A DNA stretch of 64,000 nt, taken from the NCBI GenBank assembly GCA_002104905.1, contig MCFE01000277.1:41013-105012 (forward strand), given 5' to 3'. This stretch comes from Basidiobolus meristosporus CBS 931.73. Lineage: Eukaryota; Basidiobolomycota; Basidiobolomycetes; Basidiobolales; Basidiobolaceae. The translations under genes were made by a program, and so were the position numbers. Of the stretch, positions 24,862-38,093 are shown piece after piece. A model generated the notes under the pieces. The model had not been told where the DNA came from. It was given only the letters and a program-made list of their open reading frames with translations, and ran no database searches. The first letter of the stretch is position 1; every line of letters starts with the position of its first letter.

Positions 24862-27271
24862 CGTTTTAGGAAAGTGCAATGGAATGTAAAAGCAAAACCA
24901 TAAGCTGGCAAATATCTCTAGGTGCCACAAGATTCACTTTCACATTGATACTCCATGATTTATTAAGCTATAGTACAAGCCGTAATATACCCTTGATTCT
25001 ATCGTCTGCCTTGCACAGATTTCTACTGGGAAATCCTGTTCTTCAGATTCCAACAAAAAAGGCAGCTACTTATATGACAAGCGTTGGTCATATTGACGAA
25101 CGACCATCCACCTTCGGATAATACATCTTCACAGCTTGGATCCTCAGATACTTTCAATAGGATTAAGCCCATCAAAATCAAAGTGGCTTCCACCGGATCA
25201 CATCATAGGCTGATATATTGGCCGCAAAGTGGGCGATTGAAATGAGCTGAGCTTTGGTGCCATAACTGAATGGGAGTGATTGAAAATAGAAAAAGAGCGA
25301 CATGTGATTCCATCATTGCCACAATGCCGAGGTTTAAGAGGATGTCCGGAGCGGAACTAGACTCTATCACTGGCTAGATGAATGATGGATTTCATGTGGG
25401 CCTGATGTTTTGATGAGTGGCAATTTGCGCTCTAGTTTGGGCTTTGTCTTGGCGATTTCCGTGTTTTCTTGGCTTGAGATTGATCGAGAGGGTGAAAATG
25501 CACAAATAGATTCAAAGTAGGCAATAATCGTTTCGGATAACAAACAACACGATGCATCCTCCTTATGGGCGTGTCTTTCGTGAGTCAGCCCATCAACCTT
25601 ACATTGATGGATTCAGAAGACACCACTGTTAGGCCTCTTATGAGGGCTCTATTTCTGAGCTCATAGGAATCGCACTATTAAGCGCCTCCCTCCCTATTGG
25701 CTGGTTTTACTCACGATGCTAAGAGAGTCTATCTATGGCATCCTGCACTAGCGTAGCTCCACCTGAATCAGAAAGCCGATGTTTTTGGACTGATCCTGGC
25801 TCGCGTCTCATTTAGTCCACTTGGCAGCGACACAAGCTTCATCCCATGATTAATCATCCTTATTGGAGCATGTTCATAGGATCTATCTGAATGACGTATA
25901 AATGAATATCACTCGAGATGGTCAGGAGATGACTTTTGTTGGCTATTAGTCATCTAGCTCAGTGAGCAATGATGCATACAAGGAAATAGCTTGTTAATAA
26001 ACTGGGAGATATCTCCGCTCCGGAGAGCTTATGCATCCAGAATCACTATTGTGGGATGAGAATCCGCTTCTCTTCATATATGGAAAACATGGCGTGGTGC
26101 ACTTCACATGCATTCCTGCGATCTGTAATTTGCTTGGATATTAACTGGAGCACACTTGCAGAGGTATTGGAAACATTACGACTGCTTTTACATTAAGTAG
26201 CCCGCCATTGCGGAATCGATGTTCGACTCTGCGATGAACGAGAATCAATGCGATGGTGCTTAGGCTGCACATACACCAACTACGGACTCGAGATTGCTTT
26301 ATGCAGAAACGACTACGAGTCGACAATTTATAAATGAATGTTACTTGCATGCATGGGCTACTTTAGGCGATTGAGCCGCGATTCATGTTGGGCTCGGTAG
26401 CCAATCAAGAGAAGCTTAGAGCATCTCGTGGTCGAGTACCCCCATTTAATGGAATTTGTATGTATCTAATAATAGCACCTGGGATATGGGCATCTTGGGC
26501 GAAGGATCGCTTGATTGAGAAGGGAGCATCTAGAATTGAAGTGATAAACAAAGCAGAGCGCAATTTCTTGGCAAAGTAATGAAAGATCTGGATATCCAAA
26601 TTGTCCACCTTCCACAAGTTCGTCAACGTGCATGTTGTTGCCTGTGTACCCATTTGGGATTTTCAGTGCCTATGGTGTCTGGCGGCACCGTAGCTGTAGA
26701 ATCACACACATTGCAGTCTATGAGGTGGCTGGATGGATGCAACCTGGATTATATGTTAATTGATCGGGCTTGTCGAAATACCTCATAGGTACAACAGTAG
26801 CTAGGTCTTTATTTCAAATAGGGTAGACGCTCAACATGCATACTAGAATCCAGCCGATTTATGCATGTTTAGGAAGAGGTAACATTGCTGACGCTCTCCG
26901 GCATGCTGTCTCATGACCTGGCGGAGGCCGGAAAATGGCGCTTGATTTAAACGGAAGGCATTTTCAGGAACCCAGGGTTGGACAGAGGCTGTGGGACAAT
27001 TTCAATTTGCGGACTTGGTGTCTTGAAGTAAACCACTATATCCGCTATTGCGTCTAGCTCTCCTACCGTTCCCACCCCATATGGAACACCAATATACAAC
27101 CATTGATTTCATATTCAACTTTGGTCATATTCAATCAGCTTAGAAATAATCAAATCAACCATATTTGGGTTAAATATATTTATGTTTCGGCCCAATACCA
27201 ATAAATGGTCGGTGGCATTCTTAGTAATAAAGGCTCTGCAGTGATTAGGCCCTATTCAATCAAGTTGGTGA
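24862..27271. other. Long intergenic region, no gene recognised
   Basis: 2.4 kb with only short frames. I see no domain, tRNA or repeat I can support. Confidence 0.4.
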
Positions 27272-28305
27272 CTACTTTGGGGGGTTGTAGACGATTTTTC
27301 GGTTCTTAAGTGGGGCCCATTTGAATCTTTTCAACCAAATTGAAATGAAAAATAAGCCAGAAAGAATTGTAACCGCCTTCAGCCCAAGTTTTTTACGCTC
27401 ATCATGCTCCGGCTCGGATGCCCACGAGAGGAAGGTTACAACATCTTTGGCCATTTGCGAGGTTGTAGCTGGTGTGCCATCTTCATATTCAACAATGCCG
27501 TCGTACAAAGCGCGCGCCATTGCAATCGATCCTCCGGGGAAGTATGGATTGTAGTATAAACCTTCTTTAACCTCCACGCCTGGGGGAGGGTCGTAGTAGC
27601 CAGTAAGCAAGGCGAAGATGTAATCACCACCGCCATGTCTACCCTTAACAATCAGGCTTAGGTCTGGTGGATACGCTCCAGCATTGGCTGCTCTGGCTGC
27701 TTCTTCATTTGGGTAGGGTCGAGGGAGATAATCTGAAAGCTTTCCTGGTCTTTGGAACATATCCCCAATATCATTGGGCCCATCCTCAACCTCGATGGCC
27801 TCAGCAAGCGCTTTTGCTTCGTCCTCGGTGTGGGAAACACCCACTAAGTTACGAAAGGCAATGCGATCCAGCGAATGGCAGGCTGCGCAAACTTCTTGGT
27901 ATACCTGATAACCACGTCTAATGCTGGCGTGATCAAAAGTACTAAAGGGACTATTGTGTTCCCAAGGATAGGAAGTGGCGTGGAGTCCTTCATCTGCTGC
28001 ATCAGAGTAAACGGTATTATTGAAATGAAGATAAATACCAAGGCTGGCACCACCGATTCCAGCGGCAATCGCAGTGGATCTCCTAGCTGGATTCTAGAAA
28101 CAAACACATGAGTATAATACGCATTGGCTTGGCAGCTGCATAGAATACCCACAATCGGTGTTGAGAAAGAGGCGCGGGAAAAGAGGCGGGCCTATCAAAA
28201 GGAGGGCGAGAGTTAGTTTGTGTAAATAGTGTGACTGCTATTGCCGACTACCTGAAATCTGAAATTAAAGGCTTTTCTCTGAACTTGGGACAGTCTCACG
28301 AACAT
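27272..28305 (-). CDS. CYT1: Cytochrome c1, mitochondrial complex III
   Basis: Three exons (28305-28252, 28191-28153 of 39 nt, 28093-27272) give 304 aa, the normal length. It is the c-type haem subunit of the bc1 complex, passing electrons to cytochrome c. The first 35 residues are an Arg/Ser-rich presequence, followed by a hydrophobic sorting helix ([15 protein letters not shown]). The haem-attachment site CAACH occurs in [20 protein letters not shown]. Further family blocks are the [13 protein letters not shown] segment and [10 protein letters not shown], with the axial Met. Near the C-terminus there is a single anchor helix ([19 protein letters not shown]) and a short matrix tail. The presequence exons were placed by splice signals. 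Confidence 0.95.
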
Positions 28306-30037
28306 CACAGGTGAAGAAACGGCGTTTTAGGCAAGAAAGGGAAACTAGTTAATGCTGTAAAGTGAAAAAGAAGTGGGGTTGATTTCTACAGATAGTATAA
28401 GCATCGGCCGCCCTGGGTAGCGTTTGCAAATCATTGGGATTGATCATTTAAAAGTCAAGTGACAGTCCGAATCTGCAGTATAGAGAATCCGGATGTTTCG
28501 AATGATCACTCTTGGTGGCCTTGGGAGAAATAAGAAAGCGGCTGATTGTTGAGAAAAAACCATCGAGGTGTGCAGAGTCACCCATTTTCCAGATTTACGC
28601 AAAACATGGTCAATCAGATGAACGCCAAAATATGTCCAATGGATTGGAATGTCCCATCCTGTGCCATGCAGAAAATAGTGCAGGGTTGAGCCTCAATGGC
28701 AAGGCTGGCTCAGCATTTGCTCAGTGAATCACCCAAGTTCGAGAAACGCATCTTAGCTGAGCCAGTGAAGGCCCAGCTCACCGAAATAGCAAAATCTGGC
28801 CATCGCCCCATGTCTAGCACAAAAGTATGGGGCAGCTACGCTGGCATGGCCACCATTGGGCATACCAAGACGATCGAGTCCCATTCACAACCATTCGCTC
28901 TCTTCATCAGGCCGGTTATTCGTGATCATCCATGTATGTGGCCCTCGGAGGGTGATCCCAATCCATCATGTCTCCCAAGGCTCTTGAAGGAGGCTTGGTT
29001 GCTGTGGCGTAGATCACTGTATAAATACGTGCGTCAAGCAGATCAGATAGAGTGCCCAGGGCTACGCAAACAGGCCGCTGGAGATGGGATCAGCCTCGGA
29101 TCAAAAACTGGTGTACCCACTCTCTATGGTGCCAGGGTTGGGACTCGGCCTGAAGGCAGGGTAAGTTTGGGTATCCTGGTGGTTTAGCCATATCCGTTTG
29201 ATTTCTCGTTTTCGATGTCAATTGGAGCCGCCAGATACACCGAGACGATCTTGTACACGATCCGCTGTCGACCCTGAGGTTTAGGCTCGTCGCATCAGGT
29301 ACCAAGGCGCTTGCTGGATAGTGGGCTAACACGGAATCGGTCAATGCATGTCCACCATCATAATGCCGCAGCTCTTTAGGCCAGGAACTGCTCAATGCGG
29401 GTGCGAGGAGAGTAACTTAAACCCCGATATATTACGATGCAGTGAGATGGGTGAAACTGAGACCCGCTTCATGTTGACGTGAGGCTTGAAGAGTGTGACT
29501 TCATCGATTCTAAATTGTCGTGATGTTCGCCACGATGAAAGTAGAACCAAGAGCATTGAGGAGAGTAAATCGTGCTTGAAGCGGCTAAATTGGGCCCCTA
29601 TTTCCATCAAATCCATCGTACACACCTTGATTTGGCCAAATCATCAACTGGCCGTTTTTGATATGGAGCAGCCTATCAACCGCTTCCTTCAGCGGCACGT
29701 AGAAATCGGATGTACTGTCTTCCTGGATATTGTGATGATTTAATTAATGGTCACTGAGAGCGCAGCTTGAAACGCACTTGTACCCTTGGTGTTCATTTAT
29801 TTGTCGAGGCACTGGACACCACACCTCCTGCTTATTTCAAATGATCCTGTTTAATTAAATATTGTTGGATCGGATTTATATCTTTGCTCAAAGCGGCTTT
29901 TGATCCGTTGGACCTTCTTTTCCCCTTTGTTCACAGTTATTGAATACAACCCTTTGAATCATAAAACAGTTGTTTATCCCGTTTACACTTATCTATCAAC
30001 TACCTGACTATTTCCCGATCAGCAGGTTCCGTGGACG
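28306..30037. other. Intergenic between divergent genes
   Basis: 1.7 kb. It holds the divergent promoters of cytochrome c1 and PIP 5-kinase. Two TTTAATTAA stretches (about 29738-29746 and 29849-29857) lie upstream of the kinase. No gene was recognised in the short frames present. Confidence 0.4.
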
Positions 30038-32855
30038 ATGGTTGCATCCACTACAATAGGTTTACCTTCTATCGAGCTTAACTATACCTCTAAAAACTTG
30101 GCCTTGACCGATTATAACTCCAATAATCTCGTGAAAGATTGTCACGACGACACTCCTTCCAACAATTTAGCTCTTCATAACGAGCATAGTAGTGATGACG
30201 ACAAAAAACAACCACTCACTCTTGAATATTGCCTTTCCGTCGACGACGACCACTATCTTCCAGAGTATAATAGTAAGAACTTTCGCTCTTTCTCAACTGG
30301 AGCTATCGACACTTCAACTGTCAATTGGGAAAAAAGTGCTTCGGCCACCTGGTACAGGCGCTCGAGATACAAGAGAAAGAGTGACTTGCATTTGCTAGAA
30401 AACTTGCCTCCACGGAACAGCTCTTTGCCCAAGAATGATATCGAAGCTGTAAACCACATGAAAAGGAACTCAGGACTGGCTGAAGACGTGAACAACCCTT
30501 CTAGTATTCAAATCCCGGTAAAAGCCCCTATATTTGCCTTAATACTTGATTTTCTATAAGCATTAAACCTGTGTCGCTAGGGACAGGAATTGGTTGATAC
30601 TGACAATCAATCACTGGGTAATTCGAAGGAGAGGGATTTTTACTCTGATATAATGCATAGGAAGCATATCAGTCGTACACGCAGCATTAGAGGTGCTGGG
30701 CGTGCAGTTTTTGTGAACCATCGCCCTACAAGCTTCATTTTGCCATCAATGGCGGAGAACCCAACCAACTCCCAAATGGCGAGAAGCAACACCGTGAAAG
30801 TCCAGAGAAGAAAGTCAAAACGCTACTCAACCCTATCACGGGCTCCTACCAAGTTGTATACCGAACTCACGACAAATCATCCAGCGAGCACCGACTCCGC
30901 GGATCCTGAGAATCCAAACAATATACGTCACACCATTGAAAATATCCGACGACTTAGTAGAAAACTCTCTCACCGCCGGACAGTTCGAAGAAGGAAGACC
31001 GATGGCGAAGAGCAAAAAATCGCCATTGGAACTCGAATCGATAAGAACCACAAGAATTATATTCTGATGTACAATATGCTGACCGGAATTCGCGTCGCCG
31101 TAAGTTTCCCTGGCATAGTCTTGATCTTGCGTGTGTAGTAATACGGGTAATCATGAATCAGGTATCGCGCTGCACTGGGAAATCCCACCGCGAACTGCAT
31201 GACATCGACTTCGCTGCAGCCCACAAGCTAGCGTTTGATATGTGAGTTGGTTAGTTATTGATGAGTATGAGCAAGACTGTGTTCGCTTACCCCTTATTCG
31301 AGTGTTGGAAACGAAATGACCCCGTCATCAAAATACGATTTCAAGTTTAAGGATTATGCGCCGTGGGTCTTTAGACATTTGAGAGAGCTCTTTGGCATCG
31401 ATTCAGCAGAATACTTGGTATTGTTGGAACAATGGCCAACTGCCAGTAGCACACGCTAAACCGTCGATTACCTCGTAGGTGTCCCTTACGAGCAAGTATA
31501 TCTTATCTGAGCTGGGATCTCCTGGAAAAAGTGGCAGCTTTTTCTACTACTCTCAGGATTATCGCTTCATTATCAAGACCATTCATCACACCGAGCATAA
31601 GTTTCTACGTCGAATCTTGCCGCATTATTACCAGGTGACATTTTGATCACTCTATGCCGTCCCAACCCATGCTGACTGAATGTTCTTGTAGCATGTGAAG
31701 GAAAACCCCAATACCCTAATATCTCGGTTCTTTGGCCTCCATCGCGTCAAGCTCCCGCACAGCCGCAAAATTCATTTCATCGTGATGGCTAACAACTTCC
31801 CCCCTAACAAGGACATCCATGAGACATACGATCTTAAGGTAGAATATTGGGTCATGGAAATTTTGGCGCAGCCTTCTAATAGATTGGCAGGGGTCCACGG
31901 TCGGAAGAGAGCTCAATGAACAGGAGCTCATGAGCAGTCCTCACGCTGTAATGAAAGATCTGAATTGGGAGACGCGTGATCGTAAGCTGGAAATTGGGCC
32001 TGAGAAAAGACAACTGTTTGTGGATCAAATGGAACGCGATGTGAAAGTATGGCTCTTGTCGGTTTGGCTCATGTCTCTAGCGTGTCTGACATAATTTTGC
32101 TTCAGCTCTTAAAGGAACTCAAGATCATGGATTACAGCCTCCTTGTTGGATTACATAATAAGCAACGCGGCAACAAAGATAACATACGAGACAACACACT
32201 TTCAGTCTTTGAGGTTTTTTCTTCATCGTCTTTTTGAGCTGGCTTTGAGAGTTGACTGATTGCTTTACAGCCTGATACTGATATACTGGAACGACAGTCA
32301 GTGCAAAAACGCGGCTCTTTTCATCCTGGTGCTGTGAGAAAAATGATCGAAGAATCCGACCCCATCGCACTTGGACCTTCTGCATCCACGCTTCCCGAAG
32401 ATCCATTCACAGAGTAACCAGACGTTGCGAGTATGCTTTGTGAAATCCAGTGCTAACTCCAGCATTAACCATAGGCGCAACAATTGTATATTTTATCAAG
32501 ATGAAGGTGGCTTCGTGGGCTCCGACGAAAATGGCGTCTTCACAGATACTATCTTCTATGTTGGTATCATTGATATTCTTACGCCATATAATTTTGCCAA
32601 AAGGATGGAGCATATGTGGAAGTCCTTGAGCCATGACAAAGTATGTTCGGATCGCCTCACCATTCATTGCCAGACTTTTCGTTAACTTGGAAACTGTAGA
32701 ACGCCATATCTGCCGTACACCCATCCTTGTACGCTAACCGATTTATGGACTTCATGACAAAAGCAATCAAGATCCATGATGACATTCAGCGGCGCGAGAC
32801 TCTTCGCCGTCGGCGCCAAAGTGGAAAAGGAAATCGTTTCGCAAGAAACAAATGA
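30038..32855 (+). CDS. MSS4: Phosphatidylinositol-4-phosphate 5-kinase
   Basis: Eleven exons (30038-30517, 30581-31099, 31162-31241, 31303-31417, 31479-31634, 31692-31838, 31891-32046, 32106-32213, 32271-32413, 32475-32640, 32700-32855) encode 741 aa with all phases matching. It makes PI(4,5)P2 at the plasma membrane, controlling actin and endocytosis. The N-terminal 310 residues are hydrophilic and basic, as in fungal Mss4/Its3. The kinase core starts near [15 protein letters not shown]. Visible motifs are the glycine-rich [13 protein letters not shown], the catalytic lysine in [28 protein letters not shown] and the IID metal-binding motif in [12 protein letters not shown]. The C-terminal [13 protein letters not shown] segment and basic tail are typical. 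Confidence 0.95.
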
Positions 32856-33546
32856 GTGCACCCACTATCATAGCCGTGCCAAGTGTGATTTCGATAGGTT
32901 GACTTGATCGTCTAAAATTCCAGTGTCGCTCTTTACCACTTTCATAAACAGTAACACTATTAGCATATTTCATTAACTCGTGCTGTCGGTTTCCCGATCA
33001 GCTTATTTTTGTTCCATGGCGCCATTAATTTAAAGCAAATCCATTAACAGATGTTTCATAGGCCACTCTTTCATATTAACACTGACTTCGACTTGAAATG
33101 AAAATACCAATAACTAGCAGGGTTTTATATTCCATTCCATAACTTTTGGGCTAGATGGTTAGAAGTCAGGAGACTCCAGGCTTCGAGCTTTTGCATCGTT
33201 ATGTTTGCTGAACAGCACACTTTCTACACCAGGTGTATGTCACAGTATCAAACAAGAGTAATTAAAAATAAATGGTACAGCCACAACCCCCTGAAGCAAA
33301 TATCGAGTTTCATCACTGACTCACGTATTTAATGGGAAATTTTGCTCATTAATTGATAGCTAGGCTTGTGAGACTCGAACTGTTTAATCGAATAAACTAT
33401 CGGCTGGTAATTGCATAATGGGGAATGATTGAATAATTAATTACTGGTGAGAAATACCATTTTGGGTGCAATCCTTGGGCTATTTTTGCAGTGATTACTT
33501 CAACAGACGTTAAACAGCAACTCCACAGTGTACGAGTGCAGTCATC
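32856..33546. other. Intergenic spacer
   Basis: 0.7 kb between the kinase stop and the MCU start. AT-rich, with several TTAAT/ATTAAT tracts. No gene seen. Confidence 0.45.
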
Positions 33547-34749
33547 ATGTTCCGATTTTCCTTGAGAATCTCACCCTCACGCTTCTTGGCCACGAAAATT
33601 CAAGCACCATCTCCCCGGCAAAGCCCAATTTTTCCAGCTTCCTACTCGGCCCTACGCAATACCTATCCAAGCCGACTATTGCCACCAGCTGCATTTCTAT
33701 ACACTGCACGATTCTACAGCTCAACCCAAAAGCCTACTCAGGACAATCACTTGGAGATTAAAGGGGAGGATGTGCCTATTGGTAACCTGGTATTCGTCAA
33801 AAGAGTCTAGTTGAATACGTATTTAACTGTGTGTTGCTCTTTACAGGTCGAATCGATTTTGCGGTTAGTAACGGGCTTCCAAGACTAACTATTCCGCTGC
33901 CTGTTAAAGAGAGTGGCAAGATGGAAGAGCATAGCTTCATGTTACATCCCAAGTTGACACTCTCAAATTTGTATCACCAAATCCGTGACCGAGCAAGTGG
34001 CATTCAAACAATCCAGGTCCACGACTCTTTGAAGAACCTATCTATAGGTGCTCGTTGGACTGCTGGCGCGTCCATTGATGACTTGATTCAAGAGTCTACT
34101 ATGTCTGACGCGAAGTCATTTTACGTTATTGCTGACGATACGAAGATACTTATTCATATGCCGTCATTTGAAGGTAACATCTGCTAAACTTCGGCAGCAA
34201 CACACTCATAGGCTTTGTTCCAAATTTAAATGATACCACTTTTTCAGAGCGTACGTCTAGTCTACGTAGCCAGCTGATCAATCTGCAGTCTCGTATTGAC
34301 GCACTAAACAGAGTGAAGCATAAATGTGACGATCAGGCAAACCGAACATCTCAGCTAATCTCAGTCGGAGGGTTTGCTGGCCTTTGTTCTTACTGGGTCG
34401 TAATGGCCAAACTTGTCTGGGTTGATCTCGGGTGGGATGGTAAGACGATCTACACTTGAGTCTCGCTTTTATTGACCGTAGTCTGACTCGGACTCTTTGT
34501 TCAGTGATGGAGCCTTTCACCTACTTCTCGGGGATTGGGATGGCAACAGTCGGATATCTTTATTTCCTAATCACGAAGCGAGAGTTTAACACCGATTCGG
34601 TGTCGGATATGGCTGCCACTCAACGCCAGCTTAAACTTTATGTTGAGCATGGGCTTAATATCGATCTCTACCAACATTTAACTCAGCAGGCCAACCGAGT
34701 TCGTAATGAGATGGATCGGATAAAAGCAAGCTATAATCAAAATCTCTAA
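33547..34749 (+). CDS. MCU: Mitochondrial calcium uniporter pore subunit
   Basis: Four exons (33547-33781, 33847-34173, 34248-34439, 34505-34749) give 332 aa. Residues 1-60 are Arg/Ser/Pro-rich with no acids, a good presequence. The N-terminal domain is followed by a coiled coil (SSLRSQLINLQSRIDALNRVK), a first membrane helix, the selectivity filter WDVMEPFTYFSG (DxME signature) and a second helix, then a basic coiled C-terminal tail. It imports Ca2+ across the inner membrane. The signature is split across intron 3, so it is invisible without splicing. MCU is absent from budding yeasts but found in many other fungi. Whether an EMRE-like partner exists cannot be seen here. Confidence 0.93.
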
Positions 34750-35344
34750 CTTGTTACAATGCGTACCTAATGACTCGCACCAATAAAGACCCTCGTAACC
34801 CTTGTCCGCTGTGCTTCACGGTTTTACTAATAACCATTCAGCACGAAGGCCATCGGCTCCATTGGCCAGGCAGCCTTGACCGTGGCCTCGTGATTAAAGT
34901 ACATGAAACTTGATAAATGATGATGTGTGGTTGATTTGGATAGCATACTACCAAAGCATTTATAGCCTGCTCATTCCATCCATATTAACCTTGCCTTGAA
35001 TGGTTGGTCTGGCACCGACTTTTCTTCATTCGATTGCAATGGAGATCGCTCTTATTTTTACAGTATTTTTTGGGCAACTCTTTAGAAATAGTATTGCAAT
35101 CAAATGTATCTCAAAGTAAAAATTGATATCAATGTTGCGATTTGTTGGCATATATACATACACTCAACTCACATCCCATCTGCCGTTGTCAATATAAAGA
35201 AGCCATGGCACCCATTTTTGCCCAGAGTCCGTCATATCTTCGTTACCTTGTATGCCCTTGGTGTTGAATCCAGGTTATTACCGACCGCTTGAGCCAGACC
35301 ATCCAACCTTATAAGCGGTGAAGCTTTGGACTCAATTTTTCGCC
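34750..35344. other. Intergenic spacer
   Basis: 0.6 kb between two plus-strand genes. No gene recognised. The open frame of the next gene extends back only to a GTG at 35318. Confidence 0.4.
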
Positions 35345-36541
35345 ATGACAACTACAGGGTTAAACTTCAGCCACAAAAGACCAACAGTATCAGAGTCTCA
35401 TATGTATTATTCGTTCCAATGGGAAATCCAACATTTCCAACACGATTCCACGGTCAAAATATGCACCTCGGAGATACTTATACTGGACACTATCTGGCGC
35501 TTGGATATATATCCTGTCGGTTATGATGAACACGAGGAATTCATCTCGATCTTTCTGAGGCCAATACAGCTGCCCTGTCTCAAAGAAGTGGAGTTCTGCA
35601 TCTATCTCAAATTGGATATCGGACTAAAGCGTAAGCTTAAAAAGTTTACTAGTAGACGAGTATTTTGTGAAAAGCAGTCTCAGGGCTTCGAGCGTTTTAT
35701 AGATAGAAACGAACTATACGAGCAACTCGGGGAAAGGGATAGCTTCATAGTCGGTGTTGAATTGTACTTCATTAATGCCACTGAAGCATCCGAACTGCAC
35801 CTAGACCACTCACTGGGAACCGTCACGAATTCAAGTCCAAACTATGATCCGCCTACATATTACATACCACAGTTTGAAGATAAATTAAATGATCCTAATT
35901 ATAGTGATGTGGAGTTCCGGGTGGCAGGGAAAACACTCTACGCCACCAAGTTCTTGTTGTGTTGTAGAAGCAGCTACTTCAGAGCGATGTTCCAAACGTC
36001 AAATATGAGTGAGAGTACTCAGCAAGTGATTCTTTTGCCTGGGTTTCAGTATGAGCCTGTTTTTGCTGTTTTTAAGTATATTTATACCGGCTGTTTCGAG
36101 TTCAACGCCAAATCCCTAAAGCAGCAAGATGATCAAGAAACCTTGAAAAACGACGTCTTCTCGTACTTATCCGCAGTCTACACCCTATCCGATATGTACG
36201 ATTTGCCTGAGCTGTGCCTCTGGACGGAGAAGATGCTGGTCAATATCGTTTCTGTGGAGAACTATGATCAATTGTTACATTTCGCCTACAAGCATGATTT
36301 ATGTTGGGTGATAGCCAAGATCTGCCTCTTTATAGCGAAACACTGGCTAGACTTTCAATATCGCAGCTCATTCATGAATTTACTGAGCAGCGGGGACGGT
36401 CCCCTAGTTCTATTACTCTTCAATGGAGTGATGATGGGGCGAACCGGGGCTTCTGAGCGAGAGATATATCAACACATCATTGCGAAGCGCGAGATGGATT
36501 CCTACGAGAGTGTAACCTCCAGCAGTGATGATACACATTGA
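35345..36541 (+). CDS. MATH-BTB domain protein, likely CUL3 adaptor
   Basis: 398 aa, one exon. An N-terminal MATH/TRAF-like domain covers about residues 24-144 (YSFQWEIQHF, then WRLDIYPVGYDE, EFISIFLRP, GFERFIDRNEL, FIVGVELYF). A BTB/POZ domain covers about 182-300 (NYSDVEFRVAGKTLYATKF, CCRSSYFRAMF, FKYIYTG). A short helical BACK-like region and an acidic Ser-rich tail follow. MATH-BTB proteins such as SPOP recruit substrates through MATH and bind cullin-3 through BTB. The frame is open upstream to a GTG at 35318, so the first ATG (35345) is used. A short upstream exon cannot be excluded. Confidence 0.85.
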   Translation: MTTTGLNFSHKRPTVSESHMYYSFQWEIQHFQHDSTVKICTSEILILDTIWRLDIYPVGYDEHEEFISIFLRPIQLPCLKEVEFCIYLKLDIGLKRKLKKFTSRRVFCEKQSQGFERFIDRNELYEQLGERDSFIVGVELYFINATEASELHLDHSLGTVTNSSPNYDPPTYYIPQFEDKLNDPNYSDVEFRVAGKTLYATKFLLCCRSSYFRAMFQTSNMSESTQQVILLPGFQYEPVFAVFKYIYTGCFEFNAKSLKQQDDQETLKNDVFSYLSAVYTLSDMYDLPELCLWTEKMLVNIVSVENYDQLLHFAYKHDLCWVIAKICLFIAKHWLDFQYRSSFMNLLSSGDGPLVLLLFNGVMMGRTGASEREIYQHIIAKREMDSYESVTSSSDDTH

Positions 36542-38093
36542 GCAATTGAAACACTGTTATCTATACTAACGGGGCCAGGGTAACCTCAAAATCAGCACGT
36601 TGTTGAACAGCACGCACAAAAGAACGTATCCATTCTGCTGAATCTCCCTGTTCTCTATACCATTGTATCACATTATAATTCCTACCTACATACTTCTGCT
36701 TGGAAAAATGTCATGCATATCAGACGTACAAGTGTGGCCCTCATGGCATCCTATTTGCAGCTAATTTTTCGAAACAGCTACCAGGTCCTCGCAGACGGCT
36801 GAATTGATCTTTCTGACAACAAATCCTTCCTACACAACGCTGGAAGAGAGATGCGTTTAATATAAGTAATGATATATCAAACTACTCGTGATGTATCTAG
36901 ACGTTTGTCATTCGGGTCAAAATGGTGTTCCTGAAGTATTTGTCATACAGTAAAACGATCCAGTGATACGTATCAGCGGTAGCACCAAATAAGGACTAAT
37001 TGATGGTATGTTTCTTTCTACTCGCATTGATGGATTCAGATACGGATTTCATGAAAAATTAATTCTGGTTCCATAGCAGCTAAATACTGTTTACCAAACA
37101 GCATGGCCATCGTTGCCAATATATCAATACTGTGTTTTATGGGTCTTTATGGTCAAAGAAGAGTCAACCGCTCTGCCTGTTTCTGTCATTCTTGTTTGTC
37201 AAATGTGTTGACCTCCTAACTTGAGCTTAGAAGAAATGGGCAAGTGAATCCCTAGCTCTTAAGGTAAGGTACATTATACTGGAATTGGCTGAAGATAGAA
37301 CCACGTACAATATAGCCCATTTGCAAACTTCGGTTCAGGTCCGCTTGCTCCAAATAAAAGACTATCCGTTTGCCAAAGTATTATATCGAGCCAGAAATAT
37401 GAATAGGGCAGGCAAACCATCTGGTTTGCATTCTAAGCACAATTCCAAACCAAACTATCCCAAACTCTAGAGTTCACTATAGTTGGTGAGGGATTACCGA
37501 AAAATGTCACTCATCACAAATAGTGGAAATATCGCATCGACCCGCTGCAGCATGGTTTATGGGCTTACATATGCTTCCATCTGATTGGGATGACTAGACG
37601 CTTACTTGTAGTTTAACATACGGAGATTAGCCGTCCGCCATTGGGTATAGGCCCAGTTTCCATCAGATCACCATTTCATCACGAGGTCCAGTGATTCGCA
37701 GTTGCCCAGTTAGGTCCACTTAATTTACCAGAAGTCATGGAAATATCAGATGATCTATATCCGGCTTAGCCAAGAAAACTTGCTTCATGTGAAGCGCACA
37801 TAAAACTATTATTAACAGTCATAACGTACTGGATTGGTCTACAATGATTTGTTGGCACAAACCGGAGGATATCGAAACGAACTACCTTCTGATATAAGTA
37901 AATTCTTGTGAAAATTTTATAAATATATCTAATCTAGAACCACTTGCTCATCCACTCTTCCTATTTTATATACCTAAAAGCCACAATTTCTACCAGCCCA
38001 TACGTACCACCTTGACTCCATCTCCGTAATCCAACTGCCCAAGCTTAAAAAGATTAAACACTGCTACATTTCACGGACTCATTCGGAGTCAGC
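36542..38093. other. Intergenic, no gene recognised
   Basis: 1.55 kb of AT-rich sequence between two plus-strand genes. Short frames only. Confidence 0.4.
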